The notes: generated from the sequence alone by a model not told the origin. Counted from the stretch's first letter, positions 1-10,402 are shown. The stretch: 64,000 nucleotides of DNA from a bacterium (GCA_016712675.1 JADJQR010000001.1:4092001-4156000); one strand, 5' to 3'. Translations and numbers: made by a program.

Positions 1-743
1 GCGGGTTTTCACAGGCCCGGGGTGTTTCATGTGATGCACTCTCCGGTAAGGGGGTTCTGGGCGCAGGCGGGTCTCCCGGCATGATTCGCGCGATGGCGTG
101 TGAGAGGCCCGCTGGACGCGCCGCACGGCGACATCCAACAGCACGTGGCATGCCCGTCACGACGCGCAGAAGGCTGCGAGTCTGCGCTCCTGCAAGATGC
201 GTAACGGCAGCGATGTACGTGCGGGGAGCCCTTGCGAGCGGTGACGTGCGGGCATGGCGAGGCGGTTCGGCGACTCCGGTTGGCGGACCGGCGCGTACGA
301 ATCCCGGACTGGTGCCTTGAAGGCGGTCCCGACCCTGGTCCACGAGCGGGCCCGGTTCACCGGCCGCGGCGGTCGAGCGGCAGAGCGTTGCGTCATGGGG
401 AACCGCCGGAGCCGCATGGACGTGCGTCGGTAGGAACTGGCACGGCACGCCCACGCAATCCGCCGCCCGCTGTCGACAGTCATGTTCGTCGGCAGCGGCA
501 CCCTGGTGAGATCCTGCGGAGAACGGCTGCTCCACCGGCAGTCGCCGCAGGGAACGAGTTGCGTCTCCCGATGCCCCGAGTCACAGCCGAGACCAGCAAG
601 ATGCGGGTGGGATCGGCCCAGGGTTGGCGCAAGAGCCCTGCCCGTCGGCTATCAGACGGCGCGCAGCCGATTTCTGGTTTCAGCATCAACCCCAAGACAA
701 TAGCGGGCAACTGCCATCGCCGTTGCCGATCGACAACCCTCGG
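1..743. other. No gene recognised
   Basis: I see no convincing gene here. The open frames on both strands are short, lack ribosome binding sites and translate to arginine- and proline-rich peptides typical of noncoding GC-rich DNA. The stretch abuts the terminus of an IS91-type element at about 744, so it is probably degraded flanking DNA. Confidence 0.5.
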
Positions 744-1162
744 CGGATAGGAGTTTCAACCCACCATTCCCCCTCGCCAAACCCTCGCGAGAGCCCTCCG
801 ACACTCCCTGAGTATCCCGCGCCGGAGCCCCTGAAGTCGATCGACCCGCCCCAATCCCCCACCCAGTCGCCGATCTCGCCCTGCACAGGGCCGATTCCGC
901 CCCTTCGCGGACACACGCCCCCATCCGCCGCCCTGCCGAAGCCGCGGCCCGACACCGTTCGCCTGTCAGGGGATCACTCCCAGCCGTCCGCCGCCGCCCC
1001 GCCGTCTGGTCCATCTCCGGCCAGTCGCCGGTGGCGATCGTCTGGTCGAACCCGAACTCCAGCTGCGGCGGCGATCGCGCCGGCAGCACCGTCGGGGGCT
1101 GCGTCGGCTCGCCGATGTGCTCGAGGATGCGCTCGATCACCGGCCGGTCCAGCACGAACGCG
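744..1162 (-). mobile_element. IS91-type element, terminal fragment (copy A)
   Basis: This segment matches the low-coordinate end of the fuller IS91-type copy at 8448-8933 almost base for base. Similarity starts at CGGATAGGAGTTTCAACCCA in both places and runs to the CGAACGCG at 1155-1162. It encodes on the minus strand the C-terminal transposase sequence LDRPVIERILEHIGEPTQPP. The rest of this copy resumes at 3266, so 744-1162 and 3266-3748 look like one element split by 2.1 kb. It lacks a 67 bp insertion that the other copy carries, so its C-terminal frame is the one that continues from LEHIG into the natural tail. Confidence 0.8.
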
Positions 1163-1220
1163 GAAAATGAACGTCATCTCGTTATACAATATGAACATAT
1201 CGACAAGCAATAATATATTG

Positions 1221-1249
1221 TTGACATACGAGATTGTTGTGCCCATAAT
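1221..1249 (+). promoter_or_regulatory. Sigma70-type promoter for the DUF2975/XRE pair
   Basis: TTGACA at 1221-1226 and CATAAT at 1244-1249 are separated by 17 bases, close to the consensus. The start codon of the DUF2975 gene is 38 bases past the -10 box. The AT-rich DNA just upstream contains the near-palindrome CAATAATATATTG (1208-1220), which could be an operator for the downstream XRE protein. The low GC of this patch stands out from its surroundings. Confidence 0.7.
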
Positions 1250-1286
1250 GGTCCCAGGCATTCCACCTCAATACGGAGGTCCCAAC

Positions 1287-1928
1287 ATGGCGAGCCTCTA
1301 TTCCGGTCAGGGCGTTCGCTGGTTGCACCGTCTGCTCTCCCTGTCCTACTGCCTCGTCGTCATACTGGCGGTTGTGATGGCGGTCTGGTTGCTCGTGTCG
1401 CTGCCAGTGTGGTACCCCGACGCACCGCGTGTGCCGTTGCTGGGCATGGTCTTGGTGCCCGCCGCAGCATGGCCGACGCTCGCGACGGCACCCGCCGCCG
1501 GTGTCTCCGAACTCGAAATCGTCGAGGTGCATGGAATACTCAGGGCGCGTTTCGAGAACCCGTGGAACCATTGGGTGTTCCTGTTCATCTTCTCGCTGGG
1601 TGTGGGACTCTGCGCCGTGGTGCTGTTCCTGCTCCTGAAGATCGTGGGCAGCATCGCGGACAGAGACGTTTTCACCCGAGCCAATGCCCGGCGCCTGCGC
1701 TGGTTGGGGCTGGCGCTGGTGGTCGAGGCTGTGGCAAGCCCGGTCGCGGTCTACGCCATGTCACGCCTGGCCATCGACGGTGTGACGGTCGCGGGAGCGC
1801 CGTTCGCCGTCGACTGGAAATCCGAATTCGATTGGACCTCCTTCGTGGGCGCCTGGATTGTACTCATTCTCAGCGAGGTCTTCCGACAGGGCGCCGACCT
1901 GCGAGACGACCAGTCTCTGACCGTGTGA
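1287..1928 (+). CDS. DUF2975 family membrane protein
   Basis: This 213-residue protein has about four hydrophobic segments (near residues 12-35, 98-122, 140-160 and 185-203). It ends in the family-typical FRQGADLRDDQSLTV, which is the usual C-terminal signature of DUF2975 proteins. ATG 1287 was chosen because GGAGGT lies 6 bases upstream and a good promoter precedes it; longer open upstream sequence is IS91 debris. A small XRE regulator follows after 9 bases. DUF2975 genes are commonly paired with such YozG-like regulators in Firmicutes and elsewhere. The molecular function is unknown. The pair sits inside a split IS91-type element, which suggests it arrived with or into mobile DNA. Confidence 0.8.
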   Translation: MASLYSGQGVRWLHRLLSLSYCLVVILAVVMAVWLLVSLPVWYPDAPRVPLLGMVLVPAAAWPTLATAPAAGVSELEIVEVHGILRARFENPWNHWVFLFIFSLGVGLCAVVLFLLLKIVGSIADRDVFTRANARRLRWLGLALVVEAVASPVAVYAMSRLAIDGVTVAGAPFAVDWKSEFDWTSFVGAWIVLILSEVFRQGADLRDDQSLTV

Positions 1929-1937
1929 AGGAGCGCC

Positions 1938-2171
1938 ATGCCGATCCGGATCAATCTCGATCTGATGATGGTGCGGCGTGGGATCTCGTTGACCGAGCTG
2001 TCCGAGCGCGTCGGCATCACGATGGCCAACTTGTCGATCCTCAAGAACAACAGGGCCAGAGCCGTTCGCTTCTCGACGCTGGAAGCGCTGTGTCGAGAAC
2101 TGCACTGCCAGCCGGGGGAACTGCTGGAATTCGCACCCGGTGCGGCAGCAACTGACGGTCAGGAGATCTGA
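1938..2171 (+). CDS. Small XRE/Cro-type regulator paired with DUF2975
   Basis: This 77-residue protein is one compact helix-turn-helix domain. Residues 15-60 carry the XRE pattern ISLTELSERVGITMANLSIL followed by TLEALCRELHCQPGELL. It belongs to the YozG-like group normally found next to DUF2975 membrane proteins. AAGGAG sits 5 bases before ATG 1938, and the gene starts 9 bases after its partner, so the two are cotranscribed from the promoter at 1221. A plausible role is autoregulation of the pair, perhaps through the AT-rich near-palindrome upstream, but that is inferred. Confidence 0.8.
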   Translation: MPIRINLDLMMVRRGISLTELSERVGITMANLSILKNNRARAVRFSTLEALCRELHCQPGELLEFAPGAAATDGQEI

Positions 2172-2200
2172 CTCGCGAGTGCGGCGCCGGCTGTGCATTC

Positions 2201-2239
2201 CTTGACCAAACATCATATTGGCCCTCCGCCTTGGTCAAG
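2201..2239. repeat. Perfect 9 bp inverted repeat
   Basis: CTTGACCAA at 2201-2209 and TTGGTCAAG at 2231-2239 are exact inverted copies separated by 21 bases. They lie just after the XRE gene and just before an IS110 remnant. They could be a terminator stem, an operator, or an end structure of a lost element; no T-tract follows. Confidence 0.5.
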
Positions 2240-2288
2240 ATCTCGTTACCAAGCGAATCAAACCCCAGCGCCGGACAGGAGAACGCCC

Positions 2289-2411
2289 ATGGACAGGTAG
2301 ATCGGGTTGGATGCCCACACATCAAGCTGCGCGGTCGCCGTCGTCGGCCCCAGCGGCCGGCGACTCACCTCCCAGGTCGTCGAAACCAACGCCAGAGCTT
2401 TCGTCTCGGCC
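2289..2411 (+). pseudogene. IS110-family transposase, N-terminal remnant
   Basis: From ATG 2289 the frame reads MDR, a TAG stop at 2298-2300, then IGLDAHTSSCAVAVVGPSGR and a short continuation ending near VSAIEAG. This is the characteristic start of IS110-family DEDD transposases (IGLDxHxxxCxxAVxGPSGRRL). The internal stop looks like a TAC-to-TAG change, and the sequence stops resembling the family after about 40 codons, just before the neighbouring gene end. It is therefore a dead fragment; nothing indicates a surviving bridge RNA or element ends. Confidence 0.6.
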
Positions 2412-2470
2412 ATCGAGGCGGGCAAGACCACCCTGCCAACGGCCGCTGCGAACACATCCTTCGCCTCCGG

Positions 2471-3265
2471 TCAGCGCATCAGGCTGATCTTCGTCATCTC
2501 TACCAGGCCGCCGAACTCAAGTCGCGCCAGGTAGCTGCCCGAGCCCATTTCCCTGCCGGTCGCATCCCGCCCGTCCCAGACCGCTTCGTGGCTGCCCTGG
2601 GGCCTGTTCTCGTCGACCAGTGTACGCACGAGTCGACCGGCCACATCAAACACCGTCAGGCGTACGGCTCCATCCGTCGGGATGGCGAACTGAATGGTCG
2701 TTCGCGGATTGAAGGGGTTCGGAATCCCGGAACGAAGCCGTAGAGCAGCCGCCGATTCCCTCGGAGGCACCGCACTGGCGCCTGTGAGCACCATTGCCTG
2801 CGTCTCCACAACTCGACCGATCACCGCTTGCAATTCCGCCGGGCAGGTGCCAGGCGCGCAGTCTACCCATTCGTACGGAATCCAATCCTCAACCATTTTG
2901 ACGGGGCCGATATCTGGAACGTAGTAGACATGTCCGCGAATCGAGCCGGAAGCTGTCCCGACACTGTTCCCGCTTTCGTCTACCAACGGCCTGACACCCA
3001 GGTCTAGGTTGTACGCAACATCAACCGCATCCATGAAGACTCCAGCCATCGTCGACACGGTATCGGCTGTCGATACGACTGTGCTACTGAGGGTCCAACC
3101 AGTGAGACTCGGCGAAACGGGAGTGGTAAGCGTGGCGCCCACCGCGAGATCCGCGCCAAGATACATCCAGATAACCTCGTCGAACTCCGCAGACCACAGA
3201 AAGATACTCGCTGCTGTCTTGAAGAAGATCCCGCCCGAAAGGAGCATCGGGCCGCACGGAAGTTC
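2471..3265 (-). pseudogene. Secreted protein with FlgD-like tail, 5'-truncated
   Basis: The minus-strand frame ends in a clear FlgD-like Ig domain with SGIPNPFNPRTTIQFAIP, AGRLVRTLVDEN and a WDGRDATGREMGSGSY motif. About 160 residues of unrecognised sequence precede it, including EFDEVIWMYLGADL. The reading frame runs upstream straight into IS91-type sequence at 3266 with no signal peptide and no ribosome binding site, so the original 5' end has been lost. FlgD-like tails in this kind of organism are usually on exported proteins. I treat it as a broken gene, though a truncated product could still be made. Confidence 0.7.
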
Positions 3266-3748
3266 AGATCCGCATTGGCTCACCGCACTTCGGGCATCTC
3301 AGGGGAAGGCATTCGTAGATCCGCACCAGCAGCAGCGCCCAGCAGCGGGCCGCGGCGCGGCGCAGGTTCGTCAGCGGCGATGGCGCCTCAGGCTCGGCCG
3401 GCTTGGCGGGCGGCAGCCCCATGCTAGCTCGCGCCTGCTCGAGCAGCTGCAGCGTCGCTCCCGCCGGCCCGGCCGATGCGGTCACCGCCTCGCGCAGCGC
3501 CGCGTTCGGCGCCAGCACTCCGCAGTAGCGATGCTTGTGCAGGCGGGGCGGGGTCACCATCTGGGCCAGCAGGTCCAGCAGCTCGAGCGGGGTCAGCAGC
3601 AGTTCGGTGCGACCGTCGGCGATCGGGCGGCGCAGGCTGTAGACCAGGGTCTGTTCGTTGAGGCGGCCCGGGCGCTCCTGGCTCAGCGGCGGCCGGGCGC
3701 AGTACCGCACCAGACGCTCGAGGCCCTGGCGGTCCCAGCCCGGGATCG
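3266..3748 (-). pseudogene. IS91-type transposase, internal fragment (copy B)
   Basis: The minus strand encodes the C-terminal half of the same transposase found complete at 8627-10219. It runs from IPGWDRQGLERLVRYCARPP through HKHRYCGVLAPNAALREA to a zinc-ribbon-like PLRCPKCGEPMRI, with most residues identical to the other copy. It begins at the base where copy A (744-1162) stops, so A and B together rebuild a continuous element. Its other end stops abruptly at about 3748, where a leucine-rich-repeat gene fragment begins. The catalytic HUH half is missing, so it is not functional. Confidence 0.8.
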
Positions 3749-4052
3749 GAGCGCGCTGTCGGACTGCCTCTGGGTCGACTGCGGGGCGATCACCACGGTG
3801 ACGTTCGCCGACGCCGCGCTCGAGCAGGCCGTGCGCTCGCACGTGCACAAGCCGGCGGGCGGCCTGACCACCACCGACGTGGACACGCTGCACCACCTGG
3901 TGGCGCCGGCGCTGGGGATCGTGTCGCTGGAGGGCCTGCAGGCCTGCGCGTCGCTGCTGACGGCGCGGCTGCGGGGCAACGCCATCGTCGACCTTGGGCC
4001 ACTGCATGAACTGGTGAACCTGGGCGACCTCTACCTGAACAACAACGAGGTC

Positions 4053-4081
4053 TGAACCGCCCCGGGATTGCCGGAGACTCC
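4053..4081 (+). repeat. IS3 left terminal inverted repeat
   Basis: The left end pairs with the right end over 29 bases with five mismatches. TGAACCGCCCCG and CCGGAG are identical blocks in both ends. The GTC target duplication is immediately outside at 4050-4052. Confidence 0.9.
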
Positions 4082-4102
4082 ATTCTTTGAGAGGATGGGG
4101 TA

Positions 4103-5331
<1,229 letters not shown>

Positions 5332-5332
5332 C

Positions 5333-5361
5333 GGAGGCTCCGGAAAAGTCGGGGCGGTTCA
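5333..5361 (-). repeat. IS3 right terminal inverted repeat
   Basis: This is the inverted partner of 4053-4081. The GTC direct repeat follows at 5362-5364, completing a 3 bp target duplication. Confidence 0.9.
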
Positions 5362-5506
5362 GTCAGCGACCTGCAGCCGCTGGTTGGGGCACCGACGCTG
5401 CACCAGCTGCATCTGATCGGCAACCCGCTGTCGGCGGCGGCGGTGTCGGTGCAGATTCCGGCGCTGGAGGGGCGGGGGGTGGTGGTGATCCGGAACGGTC
5501 TTCGCG

Positions 5507-7516
5507 CTACCGCAAGATGGCCAACTTGCGCACCGCGACACGGGGCCCGACCCGCAGACGTGCGACGTACATGCCGGACGCCACCGCGGCGCCGTTCTGA
5601 TCGCGCATGTTCCACTGCACCTCGCAATGGCCACCGGAGCCGGGCACCCGCCTCTGCATCAGACGCTTCCCGGAGATATCGTAGACTTCGAAGATGGGTT
5701 CGGTTGCCACGTCTGCCGGGTAGCTCGCCTGAAGAATCATCTGACCAGCGGCGGTGATGTATTCCAGGCGAACGTTCTCTTCGGCGTCCACCGAATCCTG
5801 GGGAACTGCCGTCGCGGACTGCGTCATTCGCCCCACCAGCCGAAACGGACCGCAACTGCCCGACTCGCCGTCGACCACCAGATAATGCAACCCCGACCGC
5901 TCGAAGACATGGAAGATATCGGTCGGTCCTCGGCTGTCCTCCTGCTGACCGGCACAAGCGACTGCGGCGTTCGCGGCGCATCCTTCCAGCAAGTACAGGG
6001 ACGCTCCCCAGTCTGCATCGACGTGAGCGGTCAACGTGTCTCCGGCCGCCGGTCGCAGTTCGTACACCACATCCGGACCGCCCAGATCGGTGCTGCCGCA
6101 CCACTCGGCGATGGCGCTACCGTCGCTCAGGTCGTCCGTTGCGTAGCAGTTCACGCCGTCGACATCGAACGAGCCGAAGAGTCGCGACGCGCTCTCGCAG
6201 CGGTCATTAGCAGCCGGACCCGTCGGCTCGTAGGCGCCTAATGCCACCTCGTCGATCATGAAGTCGGCCCCGTCCGCCCCCGTCACGCGGAATGCCAGCT
6301 CGACCGTCGCGCCCGCCCAATCTCCCAGGCCGACCGCTCGTTCACGAAAAATGAACGGGTCAGCCATCGGCTCATCCAGCGAGAGCGACCATAGCGTCGT
6401 CCATTCGACGTCGCCGACATTGCGGACACCCAGTGAAGCGTCCACGGCGTGAGCCCAGATTCGACTTCCGGCCCATTTGAAGCGCACGGCCGACAGATCG
6501 CCAGAGGGCACGATCGGGGGCGAAATCAACCACGCGTCGGCGGCTTGCGGCGAACCGCCCCCGACCCACGCAGCCGCCACGCCATCACTGGCATGGCCGG
6601 GCAACGTCACGCGCTCCCATGTGGGAGATCCCGCGCCACCGGCCGTCAGCACGCTCCAACCAGCAGGCGGGAATGCGGTCTCCTCGAAGCTCTCGCCAAG
6701 TGCCGACTCGGTGATCGGCGCCTCCCCGGCCTTCGCCACCGACGCAGGATCCGTGTCTATCACGGGGACGCGCACACGCCCGGACAGCGTCGGCTCAAGG
6801 CAATAGGAAATTCCGACAGCAATGCCATCGGCAATGAGGGCCTGGTCGCCATCCGTGCTGATGTTGCGGAACTGGCATTCGTTGGAGATGAAGCAGACTT
6901 CGACCAGCAGCGCGAGGTTTTTCGTGCGCTTCAACACGGCGAAGTTGCCGGCCTTTGTGCCCCTGTCCGCGCTGCAGAACAGGAACGCCAGATTCGCGTA
7001 TGACATCAACGCCGACTGGACCTGGTTCGCCGCGCTTTGGGCTTCAACGGATTCGATCTTCTTCTTGGCGTAGTATCTGGTCGCCGGATACCACGTCTCC
7101 GTTCCTCGTGCTACAGCGTTAGTGGACGAGTTCATATGCACGCTCAGGAGCATCTGTGAGGTGCTTTGCATGCCGAGATCGTTCGGCAACTCGCCGTTCG
7201 CGATCAACGCGCGTTGTCTGGGCGTGAAATACGTGGTGTCGCTGTTCTGGGTTTTCGCCACGATGTAGCCCAAACCCGTCAAGGCGCCGTCCAGATAGTA
7301 GGCCACGCCGGAATTGAGATCCATCTCGTTCGGTGCGGCGGCTCCGTCATGACCAAGAGCCCCCGGATCGTGCCCGCCATGTCCAGGGTCAATCCACACG
7401 TCGATTTGAGCTGAGGCGCCGTCTATTCCGCAAGTCAGGACGAACCCGGCCAGAGCCAGTGACAGCACGCTCCATCCGGAATGCCGTCGTCTTGATGCGA
7501 ACCCATCCGCCCTCAT
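5507..7516 (-). CDS. Secreted N-acetylmuramoyl-L-alanine amidase with FlgD-like tail
   Basis: The 669-residue product should cleave the amide bond between muramic acid and the stem peptide outside the inner membrane. Residues 1-36 form a signal peptide ending near GASAQ. The Amidase_3 domain spans roughly 38-240 with the zinc motifs WIDPGHGGHDPGA, the histidine of LLSVHMNSST and the catalytic glutamate of LLVEVCFIS. A middle region with WERVTLPGH and DECESASRLF-like sequence resembles exported beta-sandwich domains. The last 80 residues are FlgD-like (FEVYDISGKRL, GMYVARL). ATG 7516 was preferred over an upstream ATG at 7558 because GGGGGA precedes it and the signal peptide then starts properly. 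Confidence 0.85.
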   Translation of the reverse strand: MRADGFASRRRHSGWSVLSLALAGFVLTCGIDGASAQIDVWIDPGHGGHDPGALGHDGAAAPNEMDLNSGVAYYLDGALTGLGYIVAKTQNSDTTYFTPRQRALIANGELPNDLGMQSTSQMLLSVHMNSSTNAVARGTETWYPATRYYAKKKIESVEAQSAANQVQSALMSYANLAFLFCSADRGTKAGNFAVLKRTKNLALLVEVCFISNECQFRNISTDGDQALIADGIAVGISYCLEPTLSGRVRVPVIDTDPASVAKAGEAPITESALGESFEETAFPPAGWSVLTAGGAGSPTWERVTLPGHASDGVAAAWVGGGSPQAADAWLISPPIVPSGDLSAVRFKWAGSRIWAHAVDASLGVRNVGDVEWTTLWSLSLDEPMADPFIFRERAVGLGDWAGATVELAFRVTGADGADFMIDEVALGAYEPTGPAANDRCESASRLFGSFDVDGVNCYATDDLSDGSAIAEWCGSTDLGGPDVVYELRPAAGDTLTAHVDADWGASLYLLEGCAANAAVACAGQQEDSRGPTDIFHVFERSGLHYLVVDGESGSCGPFRLVGRMTQSATAVPQDSVDAEENVRLEYITAAGQMILQASYPADVATEPIFEVYDISGKRLMQRRVPGSGGHCEVQWNMRDQNGAAVASGMYVARLRVGPRVAVRKLAILR

Positions 7517-7567
7517 GGTGCCATCCCCCGATTCATGCCGCCGGAGCCTCGCGCGCAATGTTTGAGT

Positions 7568-8431
7568 CTAGTGTCTCTCGCCGTCCGCGTCGGGAGCCGC
7601 GACCTCGCACAGCCTCGCTTCCGGCGAGCCAAAACGCACTCCGTCCCAATGATGCCGACAATAGGTGACGGCGCTGTCCGACACCCAGCGCGGATCTGAC
7701 AGCCCCGCGTGGTTGTCGGCGACGACCCGCCGGGACTTCCGCTCGTCCACGTCGAAGATCCAGATCTCCGAAGCCACCGGCTCTTCAGTGGCAGGGTCGA
7801 TCGCGGCGTGTCGCACGAAAGCCAGCAGTTGGCCACGGGGGCTCCAGGCGAGGTCGTAGTCCGCCAGTGCCGCTGACGTGTCGCTGAACGCGACCCGTCC
7901 TTCGGGAACGACGACGATGTTCAGCATGGCGACCGGTCGTCCGTAGGCGGCCCCCGTTACCGCGACCAGCCGGGAGTCCGGCGACCACTCCGTTCGCGAC
8001 GTGCTGGCACCAAGGTTCGATTCGATGATGAGCCGCCGTTCGGCGACATCCACCACGCCGAGATCGCCGAATCGCCGGGCAGACTTCCAGAGGACACAGG
8101 CGAGGTGCGCGCCATCGGGAGACCACCGGGGAAGGGATGCCACGTCGCCGATGAGCGGCTTAGGCGGATCCAGCCGGTCCGTGGCGATCCACAAGCGCGG
8201 TCGCATGTGTTCGTCCGTCCGAACCATGACCACCGTCGAATCGGGGCCCTGGGCGACGTTGGCGTCCCGTGTCCAGCCGTCGTCAACCTCCGCCTCGTCG
8301 CACGACCGGCTCGTGGCGTCCATGACGGGTGCGCGCGAAGGCGATTCCGGTGGCGCGCCCGCACAACCCGTGCTGGAGGCCAGCACGACCATGGCGATGA
8401 CACCGGCAAGCGCGCTGAAGCCAAGAGTCAC
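7568..8431 (-). CDS. TolB/WD40-like lipoprotein
   Basis: This 287-residue protein has a hydrophobic N-terminus and a lipobox-like LASSTGC near residue 23, indicating an exported lipoprotein. Four beta-propeller blades of the PD40/TolB type are visible (RWSPDGAHLACV, EWSPDSRLVAVT, AWSPRGQLLAFV and RWVSDSAVTY). The start is GTG 8431, the first start in frame before the signal sequence; its ribosome binding site is poor and the n-region lacks the usual lysines. An IS91-type terminus lies only 17 bases upstream, so the native 5' region and promoter may have been displaced. Substrate or partner is unknown. Confidence 0.7.
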   Translation of the reverse strand: MTLGFSALAGVIAMVVLASSTGCAGAPPESPSRAPVMDATSRSCDEAEVDDGWTRDANVAQGPDSTVVMVRTDEHMRPRLWIATDRLDPPKPLIGDVASLPRWSPDGAHLACVLWKSARRFGDLGVVDVAERRLIIESNLGASTSRTEWSPDSRLVAVTGAAYGRPVAMLNIVVVPEGRVAFSDTSAALADYDLAWSPRGQLLAFVRHAAIDPATEEPVASEIWIFDVDERKSRRVVADNHAGLSDPRWVSDSAVTYCRHHWDGVRFGSPEARLCEVAAPDADGERH

Positions 8432-8626
8432 TTCTCGATCATCTTCGCGGATAGGAGTTTCAACCCACCATTCCCATCGCCAAACCCTCGCGAGAGCCCT
8501 CCGACACCTCGTGAGTATCCCGCACCGGAGCCCCGGAAGTCAACCCGCCCGCCCCGCTCCCCCACCCAGGCGCCGATCTCGCCCTACACAGCGCCGATTC
8601 CGCCCCTTCGCGGACACACGCCCCCA

Positions 8627-10219
8627 TCAACCGCCCTGCTGAGGCTGCGGCCGCGCCGATTCGCCTGGTAGGGGATCACTCCCAGCCGTCCGCCCCCCGC
8701 CCCGCCGTCTGGTCCATCTCCGGCCAGTCGTCGGTCGCAGGCTCTCTGGTCGAACCCGAACTCCAGCTGCGGCGGCGACCGCGCCGGCAGCACCGTCGGG
8801 GGCTGCGTCGGCAGTCGGCCTGCGGCCGACCGGCGGAAGCCGCTTCGGCTCCGATGGCAACCACGCACGTCCGCCGATGACGCCGATGTGCTCGAGGATG
8901 CGCTCGATCACCGGTCGATCCAGTACGAACGCGAAGATCCGCATCGGCTCACCGCACTTCGGGCACCTCAGGGGAAGGCATTCGTAGATCCGCACCAGCA
9001 GCAGCGCCCAGCAGCGGGCCGCGGCGCGGCGCAGGTTCGCCAGCGGCGACGGCGCATCGGGCTCGACCGGGCTGGCCGCCGGCAACCCCATGCTCGCACG
9101 CGCCTGCTCGAGAAGCTGCAGCGTCGCTCCCGCCGGCCCGGCCGAGGCCGTCACCGCCTCACGCAGCGCTGCGTTGGGCGCCAGCACGCCGCAGTAGCGG
9201 TGCTTGTGCAGGCGGGGCGGAGTCACCAGCTGGGCCAGCAAGTCCAGCAGCTCGATCGGCGTCAGCAGCAGCTCGTGGCGGCCGTCGGCCGTCGGGCGGC
9301 GCAGGCTGTAGACCAAGGTCTGCTCGTTGAGGCGGCCCAGCCGCTCCTGGCTCAACGGCGGCCGGGCGCAGTACCGCACCAGCCGCTCGAGGCCCTGCCG
9401 GTCCCAGCCCGGTATCGTCACCGAGGCGTCGACCGACCAGCCGCCGGCGTGGTCGCTGCTGTCGAGGACATGAAGGGCGTCGTCATCGAGGTGGCCGTGG
9501 CGGTGCAGCCAGCGCAGGCCGCGCTGGCGCATCTTCGCTTGAACCGCTTCGAAGTCCCCCGGTTCCAGGTCAAGCGCGGGGTGGAACACGGCCGCGCCGT
9601 CATCGCCGGCGCTGAACACGCCGTCGGTCACCAGCACGTGGAAATGGACGTGGCTGTTGAGGTAGCTGCCGAAACGGTGCACGAACGCCACGGCACCGAA
9701 GCGGGCGCCCGGCGGCGCGCCGAGGCTGCGCTGGCGCAGGGTGGTCTCGACGGCGCGCAGGAAGATCGCGAGCAGGCCGCTGATCACCTCGGGCTTATTG
9801 CGCAGATGCCATCTCACCCGCTTGGGCACCGACAGCACCCACTGGCGGTGCTGCACGCGCGGCAGCACCTGGTCGACCATGTGCGATGAGACTTCCACCA
9901 TGCGCCGCGTCGCGCACGACGGGCACAGGTCGCGGCCCTTGCAGGAGAAGGCGACCAGGAAGTCACGGCGGCAGTTGCCGCAGTATACCCGGGCAAACCC
10001 GTGGGCCAGGATGCCGCACCTCAGGTAATTGCGCAGGGCGGCCTCGACGTGCAGCGGAGCGCCGCGGCCGTACTCGTCGCGCTCGGCTGCCGTCGCCAGC
10101 CAGGTCTCCAGATGGGTGCGTACCAACTCGTGCAGCAGAGTGGCCGCCGGGCGTCGCGGGCGGTAGGCGCGCGGGGCGGGAACTGTCGCCGGCTGGTGAC
10201 ACGTCGCTGCTGCGGGCAC
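8627..10219 (-). CDS. IS91-family rolling-circle (HUH) transposase
   Basis: The 530-residue product has an N-terminal zinc-binding region (CGNCRRDFLVAFSCKGRDLC then PSCATRRMVE), the HUH metal motif in SHVHFHVLVTDGVF near residue 200, and a C-terminal zinc ribbon CPKCGEPMRI. GTG 10219 is preceded by GGGAG at 5 bases. After LEHIG the sequence departs from copy A because a 67 bp insertion shifts the frame, giving an arginine-rich tail of about 100 residues instead of the natural end. The catalytic portion is intact, so activity is possible, but the tail is abnormal. Two dead fragments of the same gene lie at 744-1162 and 3266-3748. Confidence 0.85.
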   Translation of the reverse strand: MPAAATCHQPATVPAPRAYRPRRPAATLLHELVRTHLETWLATAAERDEYGRGAPLHVEAALRNYLRCGILAHGFARVYCGNCRRDFLVAFSCKGRDLCPSCATRRMVEVSSHMVDQVLPRVQHRQWVLSVPKRVRWHLRNKPEVISGLLAIFLRAVETTLRQRSLGAPPGARFGAVAFVHRFGSYLNSHVHFHVLVTDGVFSAGDDGAAVFHPALDLEPGDFEAVQAKMRQRGLRWLHRHGHLDDDALHVLDSSDHAGGWSVDASVTIPGWDRQGLERLVRYCARPPLSQERLGRLNEQTLVYSLRRPTADGRHELLLTPIELLDLLAQLVTPPRLHKHRYCGVLAPNAALREAVTASAGPAGATLQLLEQARASMGLPAASPVEPDAPSPLANLRRAAARCWALLLVRIYECLPLRCPKCGEPMRIFAFVLDRPVIERILEHIGVIGGRAWLPSEPKRLPPVGRRPTADAAPDGAAGAVAAAAGVRVRPESLRPTTGRRWTRRRGGGRTAGSDPLPGESARPQPQQGG

Positions 10220-10271
10220 GCGCGCTCCCGGGCGCCTTGCGGCGGCGGGAGGCGGTAGGGCCGGCGGCGGT

Positions 10272-10285
10272 TGCGCCGGCGCAAG
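10272..10285. repeat. Palindromic repeat TTGCGCCGGCGCAA, copy 1
   Basis: An exact 14 bp palindrome, one of five exact copies in the window. It lies upstream of the IS91-type transposase and before the abiE promoter. Confidence 0.7.
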
Positions 10286-10402
10286 TTTCGGCCATCACGG
10301 CGGCTGCGTCGGACAAGGCCAAACGGACCGTGCAAGCAACAAGCCACGCACTGTCGACCGGACCCGACCGGCATGGAGCCTGCGCCGAACTCGAGTTCTC
10401 TC

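Larger units (their letters stand above)
8448..10290 (-). mobile_element. IS91-type element (copy C), most complete copy
   Basis: The low-coordinate terminus is fixed at about 8448 by comparison with copy A, both starting CGGATAGGAGTTTCAACC. The high-coordinate end is uncertain; no second full copy is available, and I place it near the palindrome at 10272-10285. IS91-family elements lack inverted repeats and move by rolling-circle transposition with a Y2/HUH transposase, which this copy encodes. Relative to copy A it carries a 67 bp insertion at 8813-8880 inside the transposase 3' region, shifting the frame of the last residues. Confidence 0.75.
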
